Below are positions 1 to 8,192 of a stretch of DNA of 64,000 nucleotides, one piece after another. Made by a program: the position numbers and the translations under genes. Under the pieces are notes generated by a model that was not told the DNA's origin, searched no databases, and saw only the letters and a list, made by a program, of their open reading frames with translations. How positions within the stretch are numbered: position 1 is the stretch's first letter; each line of letters opens with the position of its first letter. This DNA comes from Lysobacterales bacterium 66-474. Its GTDB lineage: Bacteria; Pseudomonadota; Gammaproteobacteria; Xanthomonadales; Rhodanobacteraceae. The stretch lies in contig MKWP01000001.1 of NCBI GenBank assembly GCA_001899805.1, positions 67,001-131,000 on the forward strand. Direction: 5' to 3'.

Positions 1-65
1 ACCATCAGGATGCGTGCCACCAGCAGCAACTCGTCTTTGCGGCTTTCGAACAAGGTGTAGCGCAT
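1..65 (-). CDS. N-terminal fragment of an unidentified protein (possibly DoxX-like)
   Basis: Only the first 21 codons are inside the window; the gene runs off the left edge. The ATG is preceded at 8 nt by a perfect AGGAGG (74-79), so the start is well supported. The visible residues begin MRYTLFESRKDELLLVARI. A charged stretch leading into a hydrophobic segment with the pattern LLLVARIL resembles the start of DoxX-family membrane proteins, but this is a guess from one short stretch. No function is assigned. Confidence 0.5.
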   Translation of the reverse strand, partial: MRYTLFESRKDELLLVARILM

Positions 66-377
66 GGCTATTTCCTCCTGGTCGATTTGACCCGGGCTTC
101 GGGTGGTACGGCGTTCGGAAACATCGACGCAACCGTCGTGCGCCACGGATACCCGCGGGCGAACCGCATGATACGCGTTTCGCTGCCGGGCGTTTTTCCG
201 CTGCGCAGGCGCATCGGGATTGCCGCCGTTCCCCCGGCCAGGCGCGCGTGCGCCGTTGCACCTTCGGCTTTCACGCCATCGTGACAAACGGGAAGAGTAT
301 GCTCGCGCGATCGTTTCACGCATTCCGGGTAACGCCTTCCCCCGGAGGCGCATGCTCGAATCGACTGGAGTCACGCC
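66..377. other. Intergenic region, divergent 5' ends
   Basis: This 312-bp stretch separates the leftward fragment from the rightward redox operon, so it should carry two divergent promoters. I see the ribosome binding sites at both ends (AGGAGG for the left gene, GGAG 8 nt before the GTG at 378) but no convincing -35/-10 pair and no gene. The short reading frames across it lack ribosome binding sites and look like high-GC noise. Confidence 0.5.
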
Positions 378-860
378 GTGAACATCTTGCCTGCTGGCAG
401 CATCGCGCCGGACTTCACGCTGCACTCCACGCCCGACCAAACCGTTTCGCTATCCGAGTTCCGCGGCCGCAACGTGATCCTGGCGTTTTATCCGGCCGAC
501 TGGAGTCCGGTCTGCGGCGACCAGTTGGCGCTGTACAACGAATTGCTGGAGGAGTTCGCAAAGCACGACGCCCAGCTGCTCGCGATCTCGGTGGATGGCG
601 CGTGGAGCCATGCGGCATTGTCGCGCGATCGCAAGTACCACTTCCCGTTGCTGTCGGACTTCGAACCCAAGGGTGCGGTGGCGCGCCAATACGGGGTCTA
701 CGACGAAAAGGGCGGCGTCGCCGGACGCGCGTTGTTCGTGATCGATGGCGACGGCGTGATCCGCTGGAGCTACCTGTCGCCGATGGGCGTCAACCCCGGC
801 GCGGACGGCATCCTCAAGGCGCTTGAGAACCTTGGTGCTTCCCAACGGAAAGCCGGGTGA
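378..860 (+). CDS. Peroxiredoxin, AhpC/TSA family, single-cysteine type
   Basis: A 160-residue thioredoxin-fold peroxidase that would reduce hydrogen peroxide or organic peroxides in the cytoplasm (no signal peptide). The peroxidatic site is PADWSPVC, with Cys46; the usual PxxxTxxC threonine is replaced by Ser43. There is no second cysteine anywhere in the protein, so it must be recycled by another thiol protein. The DsbA-like protein encoded 4 bp downstream is an obvious candidate partner (inference). The start is a GTG with GGAG 8 nt upstream. First gene of a three-gene redox operon. Confidence 0.85.
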   Translation: MNILPAGSIAPDFTLHSTPDQTVSLSEFRGRNVILAFYPADWSPVCGDQLALYNELLEEFAKHDAQLLAISVDGAWSHAALSRDRKYHFPLLSDFEPKGAVARQYGVYDEKGGVAGRALFVIDGDGVIRWSYLSPMGVNPGADGILKALENLGASQRKAG

Positions 861-864
861 CACC

Positions 865-1410
865 ATGCACGCTCGAACGCCGGAACTTGCGATTCCCGTT
901 TCCGCGGACGACCACGCCCAAGGCTCCCGCAGCGCCACGGTCACGCTGGTCGAATACGGCGATTACCAGTGTCCCGCCTGCGGCATGGCCTATCCCGGGA
1001 TCAAGCGCCTGCAGCGCGGGTTCGGCAAGAGCCTGCGCTTCGTGTTCCGCAATTTCCCGCTGACCGAAGCGCATCCGCTGGCGCGTCCCGCCGCCGAGTT
1101 GGCCGAAGCCGCCTCGTTGCTGCACCAGTTCTGGCCCATGCACGACTGGCTGTACGAAAACCAGGACGCATGGACCGCCTACGGTACCGAGGGGCTGGAA
1201 GCGGGGCTGCGCCAGGTGGGGCTCGACGAATCGGAAGTGGCGCAGATCCTGCGCCGGCCCGGCATCGATGCGCGCATCCGGGCCGACTTCATGGGCGGCG
1301 TGCGCAGCGGCGTCAACGGCACGCCTTGTTTCTTCCTCGACGGATATCGGGTCGATGGCGGCGTCGCGGACCTGGAATACGCCATCGCGGAACGGACCAA
1401 CGAAAGCTGA
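865..1410 (+). CDS. DsbA-family thioredoxin-like oxidoreductase
   Basis: A 181-residue protein with the DsbA-type active site CPAC (Cys36, Cys39) following a typical EYGDYQ stretch, and the cis-proline loop NGTPCFF near residue 154. There is no signal peptide, so it probably works in the cytoplasm, unlike classical DsbA. The reading frame extends upstream to 823, inside the peroxiredoxin gene, but the ATG at 865, 4 bp after that gene stops, fits an operon start better. Its likely job is thiol-disulphide exchange, perhaps with the single-Cys peroxiredoxin next door (inference). Confidence 0.85.
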   Translation: MHARTPELAIPVSADDHAQGSRSATVTLVEYGDYQCPACGMAYPGIKRLQRGFGKSLRFVFRNFPLTEAHPLARPAAELAEAASLLHQFWPMHDWLYENQDAWTAYGTEGLEAGLRQVGLDESEVAQILRRPGIDARIRADFMGGVRSGVNGTPCFFLDGYRVDGGVADLEYAIAERTNES

Positions 1411-1438
1411 TCACGACTTTTCTGCCGGAGATCCCGAA

Positions 1439-2002
1439 ATGGCGACATACAAGGTGGGTTATTTCGTCGGCAGCCTGGCCCGGCAATCGCTCAATCGCAA
1501 ATTGTCCAGGGCGCTGGTGCAACTGGCGCCGCCGGAACTGTCGATGACGGAAATCCCGTTCAAGGACCTGCCGCTGTACAGCTACGACTACGACGCCGAC
1601 TACCCGCCTGTCGCGCGCACACTCAAGCAGCAGATTGCCGACGCCGATGCGATCCTTTTCATCACGCCGGAATACAACCGTTCGATCCCCGGCGGATTGA
1701 AGAACGCCATCGACTGGGCCAGCCGTCCGTGGGGCCGGAATTCGTTCGCGCGCAAGCCGTCCGCGATCATCGGCACCTCGCCCGGCGCGATCGGCACCGC
1801 CATCGCCCAACAAAGCCTGCGCGGCGTGTTGTGTTTCTGCAATTCGCCGCTGATGAACGTCGTGGAGGCGTACATCCAGTTTACGCCGGACCTCATCGAC
1901 GACAACGGCCAGGTCAACAATGACTCGACGGCCGAGTTCCTGCGCAACTACATGAAAGAGTTCAGCGCGTTCATCACGCGCGTGAAGACCGCCCTCTCCT
2001 GA
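1439..2002 (+). CDS. NAD(P)H-dependent FMN reductase
   Basis: A 187-residue flavodoxin-fold reductase of the NADPH-dependent FMN reductase family (ChrR/YieF-like). The phosphate-binding loop is GSLARQSLNR (residues 11-20), and the flavin-binding TPEYNRSIPGGLKNAIDW stretch starts at residue 76. These enzymes transfer electrons from NAD(P)H to FMN, quinones or metal oxyanions. The ATG overlaps nothing and has GGAG about 9 nt upstream. Third member of the redox operon, 28 bp after the DsbA-like gene. Confidence 0.88.
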   Translation: MATYKVGYFVGSLARQSLNRKLSRALVQLAPPELSMTEIPFKDLPLYSYDYDADYPPVARTLKQQIADADAILFITPEYNRSIPGGLKNAIDWASRPWGRNSFARKPSAIIGTSPGAIGTAIAQQSLRGVLCFCNSPLMNVVEAYIQFTPDLIDDNGQVNNDSTAEFLRNYMKEFSAFITRVKTALS

Positions 2003-2065
2003 CAACCAACCACAAGCTGCCGCTGCCGAGGCGGCAACCCTTGCGCGCGTGCAGGAGGATTGTCG

Positions 2066-2593
2066 ATGGACGAACCAGTCGAAACCGATCTTGTCAATCC
2101 GGGCCGCCGGCGCGTACTGGCCGGGATGCTGACCGCCTACACGGCGTCGCTGATTCCGTGGGCGCTGGCGGCGCCGGTCGCGAACCCGAGCGAAGGGGTA
2201 TTCCTCGCACTGTCGGCGATCCTGGTCGGGGAAAAGGCGCTGGATGCAGCCTTGGGCAACCGGTTGCACCCGGCGCTGGTGACCGCCTCGCCGCGCTTCG
2301 ATGCGGACGCGCAGGCGTTGCTGACGCTGATCGACAGCCAGCATATCGATCCCGCGAAACTGCAGGCAACGCTCGATGCATCGCGATCGCCGCTGGCGGC
2401 TCTGCCGCGCACGATCATGCGCGCCTGGTGCCTGGGCTTCGTTGACGATGGCGACACAGTGCAGTGCCTCGCCTACGAGGACGCACTGGACGCGGTGTTC
2501 GTCAGCGACGTGCTGAAGCCGCCCACCTACGCCTACGGACCGTATGGAAGCTGGTCGAAACCGCCGGCCACCAAGGGAAACGGTGACGCATGA
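2066..2593 (+). CDS. Small subunit of FAD-dependent membrane polyol/sugar dehydrogenase (Tat-exported)
   Basis: A 175-residue protein matching the small (gamma) subunit that accompanies GMC-type sorbitol, fructose and gluconate dehydrogenases. Residues 12-38 form a twin-arginine signal (NPGRRRVLAGML followed by a hydrophobic core ending AAP); in this family the small subunit carries the flavoprotein through the Tat pathway. The reading frame opens 6 bp earlier at a TTG, but AGGAGG sits 7 nt before the ATG at 2066, which decides the start. The stop overlaps the start of the large subunit by 4 bp (ATGA), so translation is coupled. Confidence 0.82.
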   Translation: MDEPVETDLVNPGRRRVLAGMLTAYTASLIPWALAAPVANPSEGVFLALSAILVGEKALDAALGNRLHPALVTASPRFDADAQALLTLIDSQHIDPAKLQATLDASRSPLAALPRTIMRAWCLGFVDDGDTVQCLAYEDALDAVFVSDVLKPPTYAYGPYGSWSKPPATKGNGDA

Positions 2594-4233
2594 GCACGCC
2601 AACGTCGGCTGACGTCGTCGTCATCGGCTCCGGGATCTGCGGGGCGCTGGCCGCATGCCGGCTCGCGCAACAAGGCCTTTCGGTGCTGATCCTGGAAGCG
2701 GGACCACGCATCGACCGTGGCCGCATCGTCGCGGCATTCCGCAATTCGACGCGGCGCGGCGACTGGATGTCGCCCTATCCGTTTTCACCGTGGGCGCCGC
2801 AGCCCGAGTACAAGCCCAGGGACAACGGTTACCTGGTGCAGGCCGGACCCTACCCGTATCCGGCCGAGTACATCCGCGTCGTCGGCGGCACGACCTGGCA
2901 TTGGGCCGCACAGGCGTGGCGACTGGTGCCGAACGACGTGCGCATCAAGAGCCTGTACGACGTCGGCGTGGACTGGCCGATCACCTACGACGAACTCGAC
3001 GCGTGGTACCAGGAAGCCGAGGAGATACTGGGTGTGGCCGGCGCCGACAATACGGGCTCGCCGCGCAAGCATCCCTTCCCGATGCAACCCGTGGCGGAAC
3101 CCTGGTCGATGCGCCGTTTCCGCGAACGCTTGGCACCTGCCTACGCGGTCGTCGCCAACACCGTCGCGCGCAACAGCCGCAGCTACGACGGACGGCCGGC
3201 CTGCGTCGGCAACAACAGCTGCCAGCCGATCTGTCCGGTCAATGCGCAGTACCTCGGCATCAATGCCGTGGACTCCGCCGAAGCCGCAGGCGCCAAAGTG
3301 GTTCCGAACGCCGTGGTGTATCGCATCGAGGCCGATGCCAAGGGCCGGATCGCGGCGGTGCATTACTACGATCCGGACAAGCAGAGTCACCGCGTCACCG
3401 GCAAGGAATTCATCCTCGCCGCGAACGGCATCGAAAGTCCCAAGCTGCTGCTGCTTTCGGCCACCGACAAATATCCGAACGGTCTCGCCAACCGCTCCGG
3501 CATGGTCGGACGCAACCTGATGGACCATCCGAGCAGTTCGCTCACCTTTTATGCCGACGAGGAACTGTGGCTGGGACGCGGGCCGCAGAGCCCGAGTTCC
3601 ATCAACACCATGCGCGACGGCGCGTTCCGCGCGCAGCACGCTGCCTACCGGCTGGACTTCACCAACATCTCGCAGGTGAACGCGGTCACCGAGGACCTGA
3701 TCAGGGAAGGCGTGTACGGGCCGGCGTTCAAGCAGCAGCTGCGCTGGCGCGCCGCGCGGCAGTGCAACGTCAAGAATGTGCTGGAGGTGCTGCCGCATCC
3801 CGAGAATCGCATCACTTTGAGTTCCGAAAAGGACGCGCTGGGCATTCCCAAACCCGAGGCGCATTACTCGATCGACGAATACACGCGTCGCGGCGCGGAT
3901 GTCTCGCACAACGACTTCGCGAAGATTGCGCAATTGATGGGCGGAACGGGGTTGCGTTACAGCCTCGACGGCCAGTTCGCCAACAACCAGCACATCACCG
4001 GCACGCTCGGCATGGGCAACGATCCCACGAAGTTCGTGACGGACGGATTCGGGCGCAGCCACGACCACGAGAACCTGTTCTGCTGCGGCACCGGCGTGAT
4101 GCCGACGGCCGCGACGATGAACTCGACGCTGACCGCAGTCGCGCTGGCGCTGCGCACGGTCGAGCACATGCATCCGCGGCAAGCAACCACGAAGGAATCC
4201 GTGGCGCGCGCGGCGGCGGAGACGTCGGCATGA
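2590..4233 (+). CDS. GMC-family FAD dehydrogenase, large catalytic subunit
   Basis: A 547-residue GMC oxidoreductase. The FAD-binding Rossmann motif GSGICG is at residues 13-18, GTTWHWAAQAW follows near residue 100, and the C-terminal GMC signature contains the active-site region GTGVMPTAATMNSTLT. With the small subunit and the downstream triheme cytochrome it forms the membrane-bound three-subunit type of dehydrogenase that oxidises a sugar, polyol or aldonate in the periplasm and passes electrons to the quinone pool. The substrate cannot be read from the sequence. It overlaps its neighbours by 4 bp on both sides. Confidence 0.88.
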   Translation: MSTPTSADVVVIGSGICGALAACRLAQQGLSVLILEAGPRIDRGRIVAAFRNSTRRGDWMSPYPFSPWAPQPEYKPRDNGYLVQAGPYPYPAEYIRVVGGTTWHWAAQAWRLVPNDVRIKSLYDVGVDWPITYDELDAWYQEAEEILGVAGADNTGSPRKHPFPMQPVAEPWSMRRFRERLAPAYAVVANTVARNSRSYDGRPACVGNNSCQPICPVNAQYLGINAVDSAEAAGAKVVPNAVVYRIEADAKGRIAAVHYYDPDKQSHRVTGKEFILAANGIESPKLLLLSATDKYPNGLANRSGMVGRNLMDHPSSSLTFYADEELWLGRGPQSPSSINTMRDGAFRAQHAAYRLDFTNISQVNAVTEDLIREGVYGPAFKQQLRWRAARQCNVKNVLEVLPHPENRITLSSEKDALGIPKPEAHYSIDEYTRRGADVSHNDFAKIAQLMGGTGLRYSLDGQFANNQHITGTLGMGNDPTKFVTDGFGRSHDHENLFCCGTGVMPTAATMNSTLTAVALALRTVEHMHPRQATTKESVARAAAETSA

Positions 4234-5657
4234 GCCGGGGACCGCGCGCCGCAGGCATCTTGCTGGCCGCGCTCGTGGCGCTTGCCGCGACGCAAGCCGT
4301 CGCGGCAACCGGGCCCGCCCCGGCTTCGAGCTCCGCCGAGGTGCAGCGTGGCCATTACCTTGCCGTCGCCGGCGATTGCGAGGCCTGCCATACCGCGCCC
4401 GGCGGCAAGCCGCTCGCCGGTGGACTGCCGATCGCAACGCCGGTCGGACCGATCTTCTCGACCAACATCACGCCGTCGAAACAGGACGGCATCGGCGATT
4501 ACAGCTTGCAGCAGTTCAGCGACGCTGTGCGCAAGGGCGTCCGCGGCGACGGCAAGCACCTGTACCCGGCAATGCCTTACACCGCGTACGCGCAGCTCAC
4601 GGATGCGGACGTACGCGCGATGTACGCGTATTTCATGCACGGCGTGCAACCGGTCGACAGCCGCCCGACACAAACCCATTTGCCGTTTCCGTTCAACATC
4701 CGGCTGTCGATGGCCGCATGGAACCTGTTGTTCCTCGACGACAAGCCCTTCAAGCCCGATCCCGGCCAAAGCGTCGAATGGAATCGCGGTGCGTACCTCG
4801 CGCGTGGACTGACCCACTGCAGCACCTGCCACACCCCGCGCAACTTCATGATGGCCGAGAAGCCGTCGCACGCGCTCGCTGGTGCGTCACTCGGTACCTG
4901 GTTCGCGCCGAACATCACACCGGATCCTGAAAGCGGCATCGGCAACTGGACGCAGCAGGACATCGTCGACTACCTCAAAACCGGCAGCGCGCCCGGCAAG
5001 GGCCAGGCCGCCGGTCCGATGGCCGAGGCCGTCGACCACAGCCTGCGCCATTTGAGCGACGCCGATTTGTCGGCCATTGCGGTTTACCTGAAGTCGATCC
5101 CGGCGCGGCACGATTCGAACGACACGCGCGCCGCGGATGCATGGGGCAAACCCTACGCCGACTTCGCCGGCCTTCGCGGCAAGGCGTTGCCGAAGGATCC
5201 GGACCAGATGACCGGCCCGCAACTCTATGACGCGTACTGCGCAACCTGCCACCAGGATCGCGGGCAAGGCAGCTTCGACGGTGGCCTGCCGCCGCTGTTC
5301 CACAACACGGCCACCGGCCACCGCAACACCGACAACCTCGTGATGGTGATGCTCGATGGCATCGCGTGGCGCACGGATGGTTCCGGCGTGCACATGCCGG
5401 GCTTCGCGCAGGAACTTTCCGACCAGCAAATCGCCACGCTCGGCAATTACCTGACGCAGCACTTCGGCAACCCGGCGGCGATGGTCACGGTCGATCAGGT
5501 GCGGACGCTGCGCGCAGGCGGCGCATCCGCGAACCTCGTGCTGCTCGTGCGTGTCCTCATGGCCATCGTGCTGGTGATCGTGATCGCGATCATCGTGGCA
5601 ATCGTCCGGATGATCGCACGGCGTCGGCATCGCACCACGTCGCAACCGGCTCCGTGA
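4230..5657 (+). CDS. Triheme c-type cytochrome subunit of the membrane dehydrogenase
   Basis: A 475-residue periplasmic cytochrome with a signal peptide (residues 1-26), three CxxCH haem sites (CEACH 50-54, CSTCH 197-201, CATCH 337-341) and a C-terminal membrane anchor near residues 437-465 followed by an Arg-rich tail. This is the usual architecture of the cytochrome subunit of alcohol, sorbitol and gluconate dehydrogenases, which relays electrons from the flavoprotein to ubiquinone. The ATG overlaps the stop of the flavoprotein gene. A longer open frame runs upstream through the flavoprotein gene but is only its shadow. Confidence 0.9.
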   Translation: MSRGPRAAGILLAALVALAATQAVAATGPAPASSSAEVQRGHYLAVAGDCEACHTAPGGKPLAGGLPIATPVGPIFSTNITPSKQDGIGDYSLQQFSDAVRKGVRGDGKHLYPAMPYTAYAQLTDADVRAMYAYFMHGVQPVDSRPTQTHLPFPFNIRLSMAAWNLLFLDDKPFKPDPGQSVEWNRGAYLARGLTHCSTCHTPRNFMMAEKPSHALAGASLGTWFAPNITPDPESGIGNWTQQDIVDYLKTGSAPGKGQAAGPMAEAVDHSLRHLSDADLSAIAVYLKSIPARHDSNDTRAADAWGKPYADFAGLRGKALPKDPDQMTGPQLYDAYCATCHQDRGQGSFDGGLPPLFHNTATGHRNTDNLVMVMLDGIAWRTDGSGVHMPGFAQELSDQQIATLGNYLTQHFGNPAAMVTVDQVRTLRAGGASANLVLLVRVLMAIVLVIVIAIIVAIVRMIARRRHRTTSQPAP

Positions 5658-5673
5658 CCGAGGCAACGCTCGC

Positions 5674-7005
5674 GTGAGCGGACAACACAACCGTGACCGG
5701 GTACGGACGACCCTGTTGCTGGCGGGCTTCGTGACGTTGTCGACTGTCCGCCCGGCTCTCGCCCAGAGCACGCAAGGCGGCGCATCGTCCTCGCGCGCGA
5801 CCCTGACCGGCGACTGGGGCGGATTGCGCACGCGACTCAAGGATCGCGGGATCACTTTCAATGCGCACTACGCCTCCGAGGGCGCCGCGATCATTTCCGG
5901 TGGACCGTATCGCACCGGACGCTACACGCATCAGTTCGACCTGGAGACGTTGTTCGATCTCGACAAGCTGGCCGGCATTCCGGATGCGCACGTCCAATTC
6001 ACCCTGACCGACCGCTTCGGCCGCAGCCTCACGAACGACGTGCTGCACAACCAGTTCTCGGTGCAGGAGCTGTACGGCGCCGGCCAGAATTTCCGGCTGG
6101 CCGAACTGAATTACCAGCAGGATTTCGCCGACCACCGCATCCAGATCGAACTCGGCTGGTCGCCGCTCGGCGATCACCTCGCGAGGCTGCCGGATTTCTG
6201 CAAGTTCCAGAACGGCGTGATCTGCGGGCACGCCAATGCGATGACCACCAACAGCGGCGCGCACAACTTCCCGACCGCGCAATGGGGTGCGCGCATCACG
6301 GCGTATCCGGTGCCGCACTTCTACGTGACATCCGGCGTGTTCCAGGTGAACCCGGACGCCGGCGACAAGGACAAGGGCTTCGACCTCGGCTTCGACAGCA
6401 CCGGCGTATTCGTGCCGGTGGAGTTCGGTTGGGAAACCGGGCGAGGCGAGGACGGCCTGCCCGGCGACTACAAGGTCGGCGCCTACTACAACTCGTCGGA
6501 CACCCCCGACGTGTACGAGGACGTCAACGGCATGCCCGCGGCCTTCACGGGAGCGTCTTTCCTTGAACACAACGGCCGCTACGGTGCCTACGCCATCGCC
6601 AGCCAGACCATCTACAAACCCGATCCCGATTCGCCACACGGGTTGCGGCTCGGCGTGATGGCCGGCGGAGGCGATCGCGCAACTTCGCGTTACAGCTGGT
6701 TCTGGCTGGCAGGTGGCGTCTGGCAAGGCACCTTCGCGGGCCGCGACAAGGACTACATCGCGTTCATGGCCGGCTACGCGCGCACCAATCCACGCTTGAC
6801 CCGCTACCAGCGCGAGCGCGACAGCATCGCGCCGGGCAGCGTCGGCATCCAGACCTACGAAAGCGTCGTCGAAGTCGACTACGGCGCGGTGGTCGCGCCG
6901 TGGCTCACCTTCCGGCCCAACCTGCAATACATCCTCCGTCCGGGCGGAACCGGCGCGATGCGCAACGCACTGGTGCTCGGACTGTACACGCAGGTGACGT
7001 TCTGA
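5674..7005 (+). CDS. OprB-family carbohydrate porin
   Basis: A 443-residue outer-membrane beta-barrel with a signal peptide ending ALA-QS near residue 30. The mature start (LTGDWGGLRTRLKDRGI) is the hallmark of OprB porins, and the last residue is Phe, as usual for barrel insertion. OprB porins admit glucose and related sugars to the periplasm. Lying 16 bp behind the membrane dehydrogenase, it probably supplies that enzyme with substrate (inference). The start is a GTG; no better one is nearby. Confidence 0.87.
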   Translation: MSGQHNRDRVRTTLLLAGFVTLSTVRPALAQSTQGGASSSRATLTGDWGGLRTRLKDRGITFNAHYASEGAAIISGGPYRTGRYTHQFDLETLFDLDKLAGIPDAHVQFTLTDRFGRSLTNDVLHNQFSVQELYGAGQNFRLAELNYQQDFADHRIQIELGWSPLGDHLARLPDFCKFQNGVICGHANAMTTNSGAHNFPTAQWGARITAYPVPHFYVTSGVFQVNPDAGDKDKGFDLGFDSTGVFVPVEFGWETGRGEDGLPGDYKVGAYYNSSDTPDVYEDVNGMPAAFTGASFLEHNGRYGAYAIASQTIYKPDPDSPHGLRLGVMAGGGDRATSRYSWFWLAGGVWQGTFAGRDKDYIAFMAGYARTNPRLTRYQRERDSIAPGSVGIQTYESVVEVDYGAVVAPWLTFRPNLQYILRPGGTGAMRNALVLGLYTQVTF

Positions 7006-7008
7006 TCG

Positions 7009-7032
7009 TTGCTGCATCCGTGGCTGCAGCAA
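7009..7032. terminator. Hairpin between convergent oprB-like and lysR-like genes
   Basis: TTGCTGCA (7009-7016) and TGCAGCAA (7025-7032) form a perfect 8-bp stem with an 8-nt loop, starting 3 bp after the porin stop codon and ending 9 bp before the LysR stop codon. There is no clear T-run, so it is a terminator-like hairpin that could serve both convergent genes. Confidence 0.5.
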
Positions 7033-7041
7033 TCGTCCCGC

Positions 7042-7989
7042 TCAGACGGCGTGCGGCGCGCGTCGTTGCAGGTCCTCCAGCGCTTGCGGCACGCGCAGGG
7101 CGACGTACTCGATGAAGCTGCGCAGCGCCGGGGTGTGGCCGCGGCGGGTCGGGTACAGGGCGTGCACGTTGCCGGGCGGCAATTCCCATTTCGGCAGCAC
7201 GCGCTTCAGGCTTCCGGATTGCAGGCCGGCGCGGCAGATGAACTCGGGGAGCTGCACGATGCCGACACCGCCGATCGCCGCCCGCCGCAGCAGGAGCAGG
7301 TCGTCACTGACCAGGCGTGGATGGTGCTCCACCTGTGTCTCGGTACCGCCCTCGGCATGCCTCAACAACCAGAAATGCCGGCCTGCCGGCGGCGGCGGCG
7401 TGGCCACGCTGGAAAGATTTTTCAGATCGGAAGGCCTGCGCAAACCGTCCACGCGTTTCAGCAAGGCCGGCGCACCCACCAGGACTTGCGGGTCCAGCCC
7501 GAAGCTGCGCGCGACCATGCTGGAATCTTCCAGTGAAGTGCGGACCCTGAACACGACATCATGGCCATCGGCCACGACCCCGGCTTCCTGGCGCGCGGGA
7601 TCCAGATCGATTTGTACCTCGGGATTGCGCTCCATGAAGTCGAGCAGGATCGGCTCGAGCAGCATCTGCACGAACGATGAGGGCGCCGCGACCCGGATCC
7701 TCCCGCGCGGCGCGGCCTTGGCATCGTCGATGACGTCCTGCGCGCGCTCGGCCGCTTCCAGCACGCCGCGGCAGTGATCGAAATAGCTGTGGCCGACGTC
7801 GGTCACGTGCAGCCGCCGGGTGGTGCGCTGGATCAGGCGAACGCCCAGTTGGCGCTCCAGCCGCGCCAGTCGCGTGCTCAGCCGCGATTTGGCCACCCCC
7901 AATTCCTGGGCGGCGCGGGTGAGGCTTCCATGCCTGACCACCTGGACGAAATAGAAGATGTCGGTGAGGTTCTGCTGCGGCGATTCCAT
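7042..7989 (-). CDS. LysR-family transcriptional regulator
   Basis: A 315-residue LysR regulator. The N-terminal winged helix-turn-helix covers about residues 8-67 (SLTRAAQELGVAKSRLSTRL), followed by a periplasmic-binding-protein-like effector domain. The frame extends to 8232, but the ATG at 7989, preceded by GGAGGGGAGAG, is the natural start. It is divergent from the decaheme cytochrome operon with 203 bp between starts, and that gap holds a strong inverted repeat (8044-8074). It therefore probably controls itself, the conduit operon, or both (inference). The effector is unknown. Confidence 0.88.
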   Translation of the reverse strand: MESPQQNLTDIFYFVQVVRHGSLTRAAQELGVAKSRLSTRLARLERQLGVRLIQRTTRRLHVTDVGHSYFDHCRGVLEAAERAQDVIDDAKAAPRGRIRVAAPSSFVQMLLEPILLDFMERNPEVQIDLDPARQEAGVVADGHDVVFRVRTSLEDSSMVARSFGLDPQVLVGAPALLKRVDGLRRPSDLKNLSSVATPPPPAGRHFWLLRHAEGGTETQVEHHPRLVSDDLLLLRRAAIGGVGIVQLPEFICRAGLQSGSLKRVLPKWELPPGNVHALYPTRRGHTPALRSFIEYVALRVPQALEDLQRRAPHAV

Positions 7990-8043
7990 CGCTCTCTCCC
8001 CTCCGCCGGATTCCGGCCTGGTCCTGTCCGCAACGCCCGAGCA

Positions 8044-8074
8044 TACATTGTTCCGAAAACTGGAACATTGTATT
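8044..8074. promoter_or_regulatory. Inverted repeat, likely LysR operator
   Basis: ATACATTGTTCC (8044-8055) and GGAACATTGTAT (8063-8074) are inverted repeats with 11 of 12 positions matching around a 7-nt spacer. The core TTCC-N7-GGAA suits a dimeric LysR-type site. It lies 54 bp before the LysR start and 118 bp before the decaheme cytochrome start. I cannot place -35/-10 boxes with confidence. Confidence 0.6.
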
Positions 8075-8192
8075 TGGCGGCCCGGGCTTCTCACCGCATG
8101 CGGGACAGAGAAGAATCCGACGAACGGCGTGGCATCGTCCGGGTTCGTGGGTCGGGACCCATGCGAAGACTGGCCGGTCAAGGGAGGACGGC

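Noticed and set aside
2655-4229. The open frame upstream of the triheme cytochrome, which would give a 1000-residue fusion protein
   Set aside because: It runs in another frame through the GMC flavoprotein gene and has low-complexity Arg-rich translation; the cytochrome has its own ATG and signal peptide at 4230.
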